64,000 nt of DNA from NCBI GenBank assembly GCA_047777345.1, contig JBKEEJ010000005.1, forward strand, positions 62,001-126,000. Direction: 5' to 3'. Each line of letters starts with the position of its first letter. The stretch's first letter is position 1. Positions 1 to 8,686 of the stretch are shown piece by piece. Both the position numbers and the translations under genes were made by a program. The DNA comes from Anaerocolumna sp047777345. Lineage in GTDB: Bacteria; Bacillota; Clostridia; Lachnospirales; Lachnospiraceae. The notes beneath the pieces are model-generated. The model was given only the letters and a program-made list of their open reading frames with translations. It did no database searches and was not told where the DNA came from.

Positions 1-1755
1 CAATTATTCAAGGAAGAAAAACCTGACTGGGATCAAGCCAGGAATATTTTTAAAAACAAGTATAGTGAGGTTATAAATTACCGTAAATCAATTGCTGAGG
101 CTGTTGAAAAAACTACAAATCACAAAAAAATAGCCCAGGAATACTATGATGCAAAAAATGACATAATTTCAGCAAAAGGCAGGATAACTGCGCAGGAGAA
201 TTTGATTAATCAAAAAAAGGTAGAACAACAAAACATAAAGCAACACATTGAAGTGCTAAAAGAAAATGAAGCACTTCTAAAAAGCAGGCTTTCCTTTTTT
301 AAAATGATGTTTTCCTTTCTTTTCAAAAAAGATCCGATCATATTGCAACTTAAACATATGAAACAGGAGCAGGATAAGGAGATAATTAAACTCACGGATA
401 TTAATCAGCAATTAGTCGATTTGAACGCACAATTGGATACTATGAAGGCTGATTTTGCAGTTGCACAAAAGCAGTTTAACGAAAAAGAAAGAATATTTGA
501 AAATAGCTGTGAACAAATGAAAAAGTATAAGGAGCAATTTGGCAAGAACTTTGCAGATGATGAGTTTTGGAAAGATATACAGTCTAATGAAAGTTCTCAG
601 CTGGCTTCCCCATGGACTAATAAAACATATGATATGCTTAGAGAAGAATTATTTTACTATAGCTTATTACTGCATAAAGCTTTTATCTTAAATTCAAAGG
701 CAGTAAAGCAGAATATTAATTGTCTTATGAATATGTGGAATGGATGCTTTTCTGAGAAAGATAGAGTATCCAGTTATGCACACTTGCTAAATACGTTATT
801 ATTAATTATACCAGTAGTATCGACTACGTTTGCTTCGGTTTCAACCTTTTTAGAACATATAGGTAAGAATGAATTAGGAACTTTAATAATAGATGAAGCA
901 GGGCAAGCGACCCCATACTCAGCCTTAGGAGCTTTATGGCGTACAAGAAAAGCTATTATTGTTGGGAACCCATTACAAGTAGAACCGATCGTAACTGTAC
1001 CTAAGGAACTTTCAAAAAGGTTTGCTGATGAATTTGAAATAGAAGATTCATATAGACAACAAGAGCTTTCTGTTCAAGTATTAGCCGATAATATTAATCC
1101 TTATGGGGGCTATAGAGAGTACTTGAATGGAAAGTTATGGATTGGATGTCCACTTGTAGTGCATAGAAGATGTTTGAATCCTATGTTTTCAATTTCTAAT
1201 AAAGTGGCTTATAATAACAGAATGTTTAATCGTTCAGCAGAACCAAAACCAGATGTATCGTTATTATTGAAAAAGTCGGTATGGATAGATATTAAAGGAA
1301 AAGAGAATGGAGGAAAAGATCATTTTGTGCCAGAGCAGGGAGACAAAGTAATTGAAATGGTATTAGATGCTTTTGCATTAAAAAACGAGTATCCAAGTTT
1401 ATATATCATTAGTCCGTTTAAATCTGTTATCCAAAACATGAAAAGTTTGCTAAGAAAACATATTTATAATAAGTATAAAAACCTCAAAAAAGATGATATT
1501 GATAATTGGATTAATAAGTCTTGTGGAACTATTCATACATTTCAGGGAAAAGAAGCAAATGAGGTTATACTTATTCTCGGTTGTGATGAAAAGACAGGTA
1601 TAGGAGCTGCACAATGGGCAAGTATAAAACCCAATATACTTAATGTTGCAGTGACAAGAGCAAAATACCGGATTGCAATTATTGGTGATAGTGACTTATG
1701 GAGACAAATGCCATATTTTGATTATGCATATAATGAAATTTTAAGAGCGGACTAG
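1..1755 (+). CDS. Superfamily 1 (UPF1/DNA2-like) helicase, C-terminal part
   Basis: The reading frame is open from the first base, so the start codon and the Walker A region lie outside the window; 584 codons are visible. The first ~150 visible residues are highly charged and coiled-coil-like. The helicase core follows: LIIDEAGQA (Walker B/motif II) near visible residue 295, VGNPLQVEP (motif III-like), GTIHTFQGKEA (motif V) near 508 and NVAVTRAKYRIAI (motif VI) near 550. This order, with a coiled coil inserted before Walker B, is typical of large AAA_12/COG1112 helicases that unwind nucleic acid with ATP. Several such proteins belong to defence or mobile loci, but nothing visible here tests that. 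A TTG near base 202 is not a credible start because the frame continues upstream. Confidence 0.85.
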   Translation, partial: QLFKEEKPDWDQARNIFKNKYSEVINYRKSIAEAVEKTTNHKKIAQEYYDAKNDIISAKGRITAQENLINQKKVEQQNIKQHIEVLKENEALLKSRLSFFKMMFSFLFKKDPIILQLKHMKQEQDKEIIKLTDINQQLVDLNAQLDTMKADFAVAQKQFNEKERIFENSCEQMKKYKEQFGKNFADDEFWKDIQSNESSQLASPWTNKTYDMLREELFYYSLLLHKAFILNSKAVKQNINCLMNMWNGCFSEKDRVSSYAHLLNTLLLIIPVVSTTFASVSTFLEHIGKNELGTLIIDEAGQATPYSALGALWRTRKAIIVGNPLQVEPIVTVPKELSKRFADEFEIEDSYRQQELSVQVLADNINPYGGYREYLNGKLWIGCPLVVHRRCLNPMFSISNKVAYNNRMFNRSAEPKPDVSLLLKKSVWIDIKGKENGGKDHFVPEQGDKVIEMVLDAFALKNEYPSLYIISPFKSVIQNMKSLLRKHIYNKYKNLKKDDIDNWINKSCGTIHTFQGKEANEVILILGCDEKTGIGAAQWASIKPNILNVAVTRAKYRIAIIGDSDLWRQMPYFDYAYNEILRAD

Positions 1756-2136
1756 AGGAACATCTCCTCTGATGATATGTTTCCACAAACAGATATTATA
1801 AAGTGGTCCAAAGCTATAAAATTCATTAATTCGAACATATCAAAACATGTACTATCTGTACTATCATTTATACCCGCACAGTGGCGATATGTCTTGTTAC
1901 CTCTTGAATCCCATAATGAGAGACTTTGCTTTTAATGAATAAAGGTTTCCAGACATTGTTCTTAATTGCTTTACTTTAGATGACAATGTACATGGGCCCG
2001 CGGTTTTCGCTATAGTTTATCAGTTTTACGGTAAACGGCTTATCAGGTTTTTTGTCCGAAAGTTCTAACCATAATGTACCATTGGCATTTGTGCCACGAA
2101 GAAAAATACATCGTATACTTGGAGGGGTATTTGAAA
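1756..2136. other. Intergenic region with coding-like debris
   Basis: 381 bases between the helicase and a small membrane protein. A short hairpin follows the helicase stop. On the minus strand, about 1976-2100 reads like the end of a protein (fragments such as GTLWLELSDKK and KLINYSENRGP before a stop) but has no convincing start or ribosome binding site, so it may be the remnant of a lost gene. No RNA gene is recognised. Confidence 0.3.
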
Positions 2137-2331
2137 ATGAAAAATAATCTGTTAAAAACATTTGTCAGTTCAATTGCCTTTGGAATATGCTACGCATTAA
2201 TCACATTCATTTTTAACCATGAAATAGACTTGCGTCTGATTTTGATTACAACAATCTTTTATTTTATCTTTATGAATTTATTGCATTTTATTACAACAAA
2301 GATTAGAAACATTACAGGGCATGATAATTAA
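2137..2331 (+). CDS. Small two-helix membrane protein
   Basis: 64 codons. I chose the ATG at 2137 because GGAGGGG (2121-2127) lies 9 bases upstream; the frame stays open further upstream but without another good ribosome binding site. The protein has a short basic N-terminus, two hydrophobic segments (about residues 8-26 and 32-52) and a polar tail, so it is probably an inner-membrane protein. The family is not recognised. It ends about 35 bases before the P-loop kinase gene on the same strand and could be co-transcribed with it. Confidence 0.5.
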   Translation: MKNNLLKTFVSSIAFGICYALITFIFNHEIDLRLILITTIFYFIFMNLLHFITTKIRNITGHDN

Positions 2332-2366
2332 TAACCGGTAACGTGAAAATGCAGGAGGACTATCTA

Positions 2367-3161
2367 TTGAATAATATATTTATCGAAGGAATCCAGGGCT
2401 CAGGAAAGAGTACTTTGCTAAACCAATTACAAAAAAGGTTGCCGGATTATAAGGCATATCGTGAAGGAGACTTGTCACCTGTGGAACTGGCATGGTGCAG
2501 CTATATGACTATCCAGCAATATGAAAAGGTATGTAATCGATATCAGGATATAGCATCGGAAATTGAAGCCCACACAGCTACAGAAGGAGACAAGAAAATT
2601 ACAGCATATACGCAGATATTAACCGATATTCCTGGGTTTCATAAAAGTATGGAAGAATATGAAATTTATAACGGAAGAGTAAGTTATCCGGAATTTAAGG
2701 ACATTATTTTTAGAAGGTATTCCAGTTTCCAGGGAAATGGAAATATCTTTGAATGCTCCTTTTTCCAAAACAGTATAGAATGTATGATGCTCTTTTACCA
2801 AATGTCGGAGAAAGAAATTAAGGACTTTTATTTAGAGGCATATGAGCTTCTAAAGAGTAAAAATTTCCGTTTATTATACTTAGATGTTAAGGATGTGGCG
2901 CTTACCATAGAAACCATCAGAAAGGAAAGGGTAGATACCAAGGGAAATGAGCTATGGTATCCGTTAATGATTCGATATTTGTCGGAATCTCCTTTTGGCA
3001 AAGCACATAATTTAAAGAATTTTCATGGCTTGATTTATCACTTAAAAAGAAGAATGAAATTAGAGAAAAGTATTTTAGATTTAATAGGAAAAGATGTGCT
3101 TGTACTTGATTCAAAAAACTATGAGATGGATAATATTATTCATTGGTGCGGAAGTAGATGA
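2367..3161 (+). CDS. P-loop nucleoside/nucleotide kinase-like protein
   Basis: 264 codons from a TTG start. The TTG at 2367 has AGGAGG (2353-2358) 8 bases upstream and gives an N-terminus (NNIFIEGIQGSGKST) that places Walker A at residues ~7-15, as usual in small P-loop kinases. Upstream GTG 2343 and ATG 2349 are in frame but precede that ribosome binding site. The Walker A is GIQGSGKST; the middle contains FECSFFQN and a candidate lid region with KERVDTKG. It resembles thymidylate/deoxynucleoside kinase-like proteins of about 250-270 residues that phosphorylate small substrates. The substrate is unknown and the neighbours give no help. Confidence 0.7.
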   Translation: MNNIFIEGIQGSGKSTLLNQLQKRLPDYKAYREGDLSPVELAWCSYMTIQQYEKVCNRYQDIASEIEAHTATEGDKKITAYTQILTDIPGFHKSMEEYEIYNGRVSYPEFKDIIFRRYSSFQGNGNIFECSFFQNSIECMMLFYQMSEKEIKDFYLEAYELLKSKNFRLLYLDVKDVALTIETIRKERVDTKGNELWYPLMIRYLSESPFGKAHNLKNFHGLIYHLKRRMKLEKSILDLIGKDVLVLDSKNYEMDNIIHWCGSR

Positions 3162-3368
3162 ATCATTATATAATAATTAAAAGTACATATTGATAGTTCC
3201 CTAGAAATGGATATATCTTGTTTTCAGATTTGCAAAAGCAGATGGTGAATTGGAACTTGCCTGGGATTAGAACTACTTATTATGATAAACCAATCTTTCT
3301 GATTATACCAAGCTTCTTGCAAAAGACATCATAAACCGCCCAAATTCTGAGTACATTGGAGGTATCTT

Positions 3369-6300
3369 ATGAGAAAATCGAAATTGTTCCCACTCATTCT
3401 GTTATTGTCTGCTGTTTTTTCATTATATATTTTCTCTGACCCTGTAGCAAATGCCGGTGCCAGAGTTAACCAGGCAAAATACACCTTTTACAGTAATAAC
3501 ATAAAATATGAAATAAACAAACCGGCATCTGCAAAAAAAGCCGGGCAGGTTACTGTATTAGGTGCAAAGAATAAGAATGTGAAAACTATAACTATACCTA
3601 AAACAGTAAAAAACTCTTCATATACATATACTGTTACGAAAATAGCAGATTCTGCCTTCCATGGCTATTTCAAATTAGCTAAAATCAGTATTCCATCTTC
3701 TGTCACTGCGCTAGGTAATTCTGCTTTCTCGGACTGTGACAAATTGAAATCCGTAATTTTGCCAAATGCTCTTACTAAAATGGGAGCCGGTACTTTTTAT
3801 GGTTGTTCATCGTTGAAAGAGGTTAATATTCCCATAAAACTAAGCTATATTCCGGCGACAGCCTTTTACGACTGCCAAAACTTACAATCTATAACAATAC
3901 CGGATGGAATTACTTATATAGGTAAATTTGCTTTTTACGGTTGCAAATCTCTTACTAATCTAAGTATTCCATGCAGCGTAACATATATCGGAACTAGTGC
4001 TTTTAAGTCATGTACCGCACTTTCTTCTGTAAGGTTATCCGATAATCTGGCAGCTCTTTCTGAGTTTATATTTGCAGATTGCAGTTCACTTAAGAAAATT
4101 CATTTTCCGGACAACTTACAATATATCAGCAATGGCGCTTTCTCCAACTGCGGGATGCTGTCAGAACTAATTATTCCAGATACTGTGGTCTCTATCGGTG
4201 TTAATGCATTTGAAAAGTGCTGCTCACTGGAAAATATAACTCTAAGCAGCTCACTGGATAAAATATTAAGCGGTACCTTTGCAAATTGCAGCAGTCTTAA
4301 AACAGTAACTCTGCCTGAAAGGCTTACACGAATTGAGGATCGGGCATTTGAGAATTGTTCTTCGTTAAGGAAGGTGATATTAAATCGTCAGCTTACCAGC
4401 ATAGGTAAAAGTGCATTTTATAATTGCAGCAGTCTGACATCAATACAGCTGCCTGATAGCCTGATTTCCCTTGGTACACAGGCATTCAAAGGCTGCACCA
4501 GCTTATCTGAGGTTAAATTGTCTCCCAATATAACAAACTTTGCAGCTGATGTTTTTACTGATACTGCTATAACACTTGTATCTGATAATGGTTTACTTAT
4601 TTTGGACGGTTATCTTTTAAATGGCACTGAAGTATGCGGTAATATAGTTATACCGGACTCTGTTCACTGCATAGCGGCAGAGGCCTTTAAGAATAATGAA
4701 CAGCTTACAGAAGTTTGTATTCCTGCCACAGTTACAAGCATTGGTCCCAATGCTTTTCACGGCTGCAGCCGGCTTAAAAAGGTACAGCTTCTAACCTCAT
4801 TCGTTACTTTATCAGCCGGTGCATTTTATGATTGTGTAAAGCTGGTTTCTGTTAATCTGCCTGATACCATAACTGAGATCCCAGCTTATAGTTTTTATAA
4901 TTGCAGCAGCCTGCAAACAATCACTCTTCCAAACAATTTAAACATAATAGGAGATTATGCATTTTGCAAATGCAGCAGCCTGAAAAGCCCTGTTTTTCCT
5001 GCCAATTTATCATCTATAGGCTCTTATGCCTTCAGTGAATGCAGCAGCTTGGCTGAATTAAATATACCTAAGACCATTAAATGGGTAGGTGAAGCAGCAT
5101 TTTCATCCTGCCTATCCCTTAGCACAGTTAAGGCAGGCGCAGAGGTTATATTCAAAAATGCCTTTCAGGACTGTACATCACTTAGAAAGGTTGTTCTTTC
5201 CAATGATGTATTAGGACTTGGAGCCTCCGCTTTCCGTAACTGCAGCCAGCTTAGCAAGGTAACTTTATCCGATAATCTGACTGTGATAGAGTATTTTACC
5301 TTTGCAGGATGTAAATTATCTTCCATAGATATTCCGACCGGTCTGGAATCCATACTTGGAGGAGCTTTTTATAACTGCAAAAAACTTAAGACAATTCGGT
5401 TGCCCAAAAACACATTTGTTGCTGATGATGCCTTTGAAGGCTGTGATATTAAAATTAGCTTTGAAAGTGTTGATAATCATGCCTATGCTAATATAACTGA
5501 TCAAAGAGTTTATAAAGATAAAACACCCATTTACCCTGATTACGTAGCCCAGGCAGGTGAGAATGTATTTTATTTGTCAGGTGCTGAATCCGATGCTTCA
5601 GGTGCTGATTTGATTATTCAGAATAAATCAGCTGAGAAAACACTGATTGACAGCCTTAATCGTTCTTCAGGTTTTATTGTATATAAAGACTTTATATACT
5701 ATTTGGATCATAACAAAAATTTATGTCGTTATTCTTTGGATATGGGCAAGCAAACCCATTTGCAGAAGAAGGTTGATATTCTTGTAGCCGTTTATCGGGA
5801 CTATATTTACTATATTTCAAATAAATCATTATACAGAGCTACTGTAAAAGGCAAGAACCCTGTAAAGCTTGTTGCCTTATCATCAGATTCAATTTTGCCT
5901 TATTATCGCAGCAAGGCGATACAGTTGTATGACAATTCAATCTATTATGTTACCTGCAACAGTCAAAACTGGCTCTATCGCATAGAGAAAATAAACCTGG
6001 ACGGATCAAATCATAAGATATTGGTAAAAAATTTTGAGTTAAAGGATTCCGGTTATGATATATATCTGGCTGGTGGCAGGATTTACTATCAAACGAATGA
6101 TGGTCTGATACACTGTATCAATGAAAATGGCTCTCATGCTTTTTCTGTACTTGGAAATATCCACGGTGTTATCCAAGATGAATTATATTATGCAAATGAC
6201 CAGGGCTTGTGGAAGATTACCACAGAAAACACTTCAAGGCTGGTAGTTCCTGAAAATGTTATTCCAAAATATTGTCAGATATCAGATGTATCAGCCGATG

Positions 6301-6509
6301 GTACTGCAATAGTTCTTTACTATCCGGGTGATGATGATAGTGAAAGAGGTTATCTCTATCTTGTTAACACCCTGGATTATAGTATGACCATAATAGCGGA
6401 TGGCGATACAATATCGCCGGCACGCCTCATAGGAGATTATCTTTATTACCATAAAGATTATAACTATGAAAACGGACCAGTGTATTACTTGAGAACAAGA
6501 TTTCGATAA
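3369..6509 (+). CDS. BspA-like leucine-rich-repeat surface protein with C-terminal DUF5050-like domain
   Basis: 1046 residues. The N-terminus (MRKSKLFPLILLLSAVFSLY) is a signal peptide with likely cleavage after ANA near residue 30, so the protein is exported. Residues ~75-690 are about 25 tandem LRR_5 (BspA/TpLRR) units of ~23 residues with the signature AFxxCxxLxxIxLPxxLxxIG. Residues ~720-1046 are rich in Tyr and form repeated strands (NVFYLSG, FIYYLDH, YIYYISN, RIYYQTN), typical of a DUF5050 beta-propeller-like domain. No LPxTG or SLH anchor is visible, so it is secreted or held by other means. BspA proteins of gut and oral bacteria bind host matrix or other cells; the ligand here is unknown. 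The gene stands alone and converges on the MATE gene. Confidence 0.85.
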   Translation: MRKSKLFPLILLLSAVFSLYIFSDPVANAGARVNQAKYTFYSNNIKYEINKPASAKKAGQVTVLGAKNKNVKTITIPKTVKNSSYTYTVTKIADSAFHGYFKLAKISIPSSVTALGNSAFSDCDKLKSVILPNALTKMGAGTFYGCSSLKEVNIPIKLSYIPATAFYDCQNLQSITIPDGITYIGKFAFYGCKSLTNLSIPCSVTYIGTSAFKSCTALSSVRLSDNLAALSEFIFADCSSLKKIHFPDNLQYISNGAFSNCGMLSELIIPDTVVSIGVNAFEKCCSLENITLSSSLDKILSGTFANCSSLKTVTLPERLTRIEDRAFENCSSLRKVILNRQLTSIGKSAFYNCSSLTSIQLPDSLISLGTQAFKGCTSLSEVKLSPNITNFAADVFTDTAITLVSDNGLLILDGYLLNGTEVCGNIVIPDSVHCIAAEAFKNNEQLTEVCIPATVTSIGPNAFHGCSRLKKVQLLTSFVTLSAGAFYDCVKLVSVNLPDTITEIPAYSFYNCSSLQTITLPNNLNIIGDYAFCKCSSLKSPVFPANLSSIGSYAFSECSSLAELNIPKTIKWVGEAAFSSCLSLSTVKAGAEVIFKNAFQDCTSLRKVVLSNDVLGLGASAFRNCSQLSKVTLSDNLTVIEYFTFAGCKLSSIDIPTGLESILGGAFYNCKKLKTIRLPKNTFVADDAFEGCDIKISFESVDNHAYANITDQRVYKDKTPIYPDYVAQAGENVFYLSGAESDASGADLIIQNKSAEKTLIDSLNRSSGFIVYKDFIYYLDHNKNLCRYSLDMGKQTHLQKKVDILVAVYRDYIYYISNKSLYRATVKGKNPVKLVALSSDSILPYYRSKAIQLYDNSIYYVTCNSQNWLYRIEKINLDGSNHKILVKNFELKDSGYDIYLAGGRIYYQTNDGLIHCINENGSHAFSVLGNIHGVIQDELYYANDQGLWKITTENTSRLVVPENVIPKYCQISDVSADGTAIVLYYPGDDDSERGYLYLVNTLDYSMTIIADGDTISPARLIGDYLYYHKDYNYENGPVYYLRTRFR

Positions 6510-6623
6510 TTATATTAATTATAAGCAATTATGATATGCAAGGCAGATTGTTTAAGGATACGGCCACGGGGTAATTACATTGGCGATAAACGATTATATA
6601 TCCTATATATCCGGGAAGACAAT

Positions 6624-7973
6624 TTAGAACTTATTCCATCCTGACCTTCTTTCAAGCCTGTTTACCAGTACCCATAAAAGAGGTACACAGTAGAGAATGG
6701 CCGCAATCCAGGCACTTTGGTCTGCAAAGCATATGGCATTAAAGCCAAATTTTGGTACAAACACAAGGCTTACAGTAATACGGGCAATCATTTCAAATAC
6801 TCCTGAAAGAATGGAAAGCCCCGCATAGCCAATACCCTGAATAGTAAGCCTTGATACATTTAAAAAGCCAAGTGCCCAGAAGAAAAGTCCCAGTCTTCCC
6901 ACATATTTTGCCGAAGCCTTAAGCACATCCACTTGATCCATATTCACAAAGAGCATTGACAAGTTGTAGCCAAAGAGGTTAAGAATCAAACCTATAAAGA
7001 TTCCATAGCTTACGCTTATGGTAGTACCTATAACAATTCCTCTTTTCATTCTTCCGTATTTTTCAGCCCCAAGGTTCTGGCTGCAGAAGTTAGCCACCGC
7101 TGTTGCAAATGCATCAAATGGGCACATTGCAAACTGTTTTATTTTACTGCCTGCCGTAAAGCCAGAAATATACACAGAACCAAGGCTGTTATTAGCAGAT
7201 TGGAGCACCATACTTCCAATTGCCGTAATCGAATATTGCAGTCCCATGGGAATACCCATAAAAAGTGATCTATACAGATAGCGGGTATTAACATACATAT
7301 CTGACTTTTTTAGTTGTAAAAGCTCGAACTTTTTATAAATTAGTATCAGGCATAAAATACCGCTTACTGCCTGAGAAAGGATTGTAGCAAGAGCGGCACC
7401 CGCACAACCTAAACCAAATACCATAATGAACAGGCAGTCAAGACCTATATTAAGAATTGTTGAAAGTACCAGGAACAAAAAAGGCGATTTCGAGTCTCCT
7501 ACCGCTCTTAGGATACCTGCAAGCAGGTTATATAGCAACGTAAAGGGAATGCCCATAAATATAATAAAGAGGTAAATATAAGCGTCATCATAAATTTTGT
7601 CCGGTGTCTTCATCAGGTACATAATATTGCTGCAAAACACACCGCATACGGTTGTCATAATCACTCCAATAGCCATGGTAAGAAGTACTGCATGAAATAT
7701 GTAAGACCTCATACGGTCATAGGCCTTAGCACCAAATTCCTGGGCTACAGGAATTGCAAATCCGGCGCATGAACCCGTGCAGAAACCGAGTATTAAAAAC
7801 TGTACTGAGCTTGAAGCTCCCACACCCGCAAGGGCATCAGGACCAAGATACTGTCCCACAATAATGGCATCAATCATGTTATAGGTCTGCTGAAAAAGAT
7901 TACCGAGTAATAAGGGTATAGCAAAGTTTACGATTAGTCTGAGGGGATTTCCTTCAGTCATGCTTTTAACCAT
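6624..7973 (-). CDS. MATE family efflux transporter
   Basis: 449 residues and about 12 hydrophobic segments, the usual size for MATE antiporters. The N-terminus carries the family signature (TEGNPLRLIVNFAIPLLLGN, followed by QQTYNMIDAIIVGQYLG), and the second half repeats the fold (GLQYSITAIGSMVLQSANNSLG). These exporters use Na+ or H+ gradients to remove cationic drugs or metabolites across the cytoplasmic membrane. The start is supported by GAGGCAG 8-9 bases upstream. It is transcribed alone and converges with the BspA-like gene, with only 114 bases between them and no obvious hairpin terminator. The substrate cannot be told from sequence. Confidence 0.9.
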   Translation of the reverse strand: MVKSMTEGNPLRLIVNFAIPLLLGNLFQQTYNMIDAIIVGQYLGPDALAGVGASSSVQFLILGFCTGSCAGFAIPVAQEFGAKAYDRMRSYIFHAVLLTMAIGVIMTTVCGVFCSNIMYLMKTPDKIYDDAYIYLFIIFMGIPFTLLYNLLAGILRAVGDSKSPFLFLVLSTILNIGLDCLFIMVFGLGCAGAALATILSQAVSGILCLILIYKKFELLQLKKSDMYVNTRYLYRSLFMGIPMGLQYSITAIGSMVLQSANNSLGSVYISGFTAGSKIKQFAMCPFDAFATAVANFCSQNLGAEKYGRMKRGIVIGTTISVSYGIFIGLILNLFGYNLSMLFVNMDQVDVLKASAKYVGRLGLFFWALGFLNVSRLTIQGIGYAGLSILSGVFEMIARITVSLVFVPKFGFNAICFADQSAWIAAILYCVPLLWVLVNRLERRSGWNKF

Positions 7974-8106
7974 TGTACTGCCTCACTTAATAGTAAAAAT
8001 TTCGAGATATTATGACAATATTGTACTCTTGAAAATCATGAAAAACAAGGATTATTTTACCGAAAAGGTATGTATTATATAAATAATACTTGCAGGAAAT
8101 GTATTT

Positions 8107-8148
8107 ATGCCCTTTGATATAGTTTTGGGGAAATATATCAAAGGGCAT
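8107..8148. other. 15-bp perfect inverted repeat (hairpin)
   Basis: ATGCCCTTTGATATA (8107-8121) and its exact reverse complement (8134-8148) are separated by 12 bases, upstream of the 143-residue membrane protein gene. There is no T tract on either side, so it is not a standard intrinsic terminator. It could act as a transcript-stabilising hairpin or a protein-binding site. Confidence 0.5.
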
Positions 8149-8226
8149 CTTCATTGCAAGGTAAGAGTTGATTGGATATGGTATAATTGACTAAAAGGGA
8201 AAAAATACTAAACAGGGGAATGTAAA

Positions 8227-8658
8227 ATGAAAAAGAGGTTTCTCTTAATAAGAAAGATTAACTTCTATAATTTCAGACAGATATGGATTGCAGCAGGGAT
8301 TTTGATTGGTGTTGCATTGCCTGGGGTGGTTTGGTTTGTATTTCATTTGTTTTTATGGTGGCTTTCTATTATTGGTGGCGTAATTCTTGCAGTAAATCTG
8401 TTAGTGTACATAGTAAGAATAGGTCAGGACTTTGGAAAAACTTCATCCTATAAGCGGCGATTAAAGGAAAGGATTCCCTTTAATCCGGATAATCAGCGTG
8501 CGGTAATCCGGGCTTCCATTTGTACCGGAGAAAAAGTTGCGGGGTTTAAAAATATTTCTGACGGACATTTTATTGAAGTAATGGTTATAAAAACCCCTGA
8601 GGATTTGGAACGGTTCAAAAAAGCATATGGCATAACAGAAATTAAAAAAGAATACTAA
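8227..8658 (+). CDS. Membrane protein of unknown function, upstream of glycosyltransferase
   Basis: 143 residues with AGGGGAATGTAAA before the ATG. Residues ~18-62 form two hydrophobic helices (WIAAGILIGVALPGVVWFV and a second rich in Trp, Ile and Val). The remaining ~80 residues are a soluble tail (RAVIRASICTGEKVAGFKN, FIEVMVIKTPEDLERFKKAYG). The tail shows no motif I recognise. It ends 28 bases before the glycosyltransferase gene and is probably co-transcribed with it, so a cell-envelope role is possible. Confidence 0.6.
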   Translation: MKKRFLLIRKINFYNFRQIWIAAGILIGVALPGVVWFVFHLFLWWLSIIGGVILAVNLLVYIVRIGQDFGKTSSYKRRLKERIPFNPDNQRAVIRASICTGEKVAGFKNISDGHFIEVMVIKTPEDLERFKKAYGITEIKKEY

Positions 8659-8686
8659 ACCTTTTTTCGGTGCAGGAGGTTATGCA

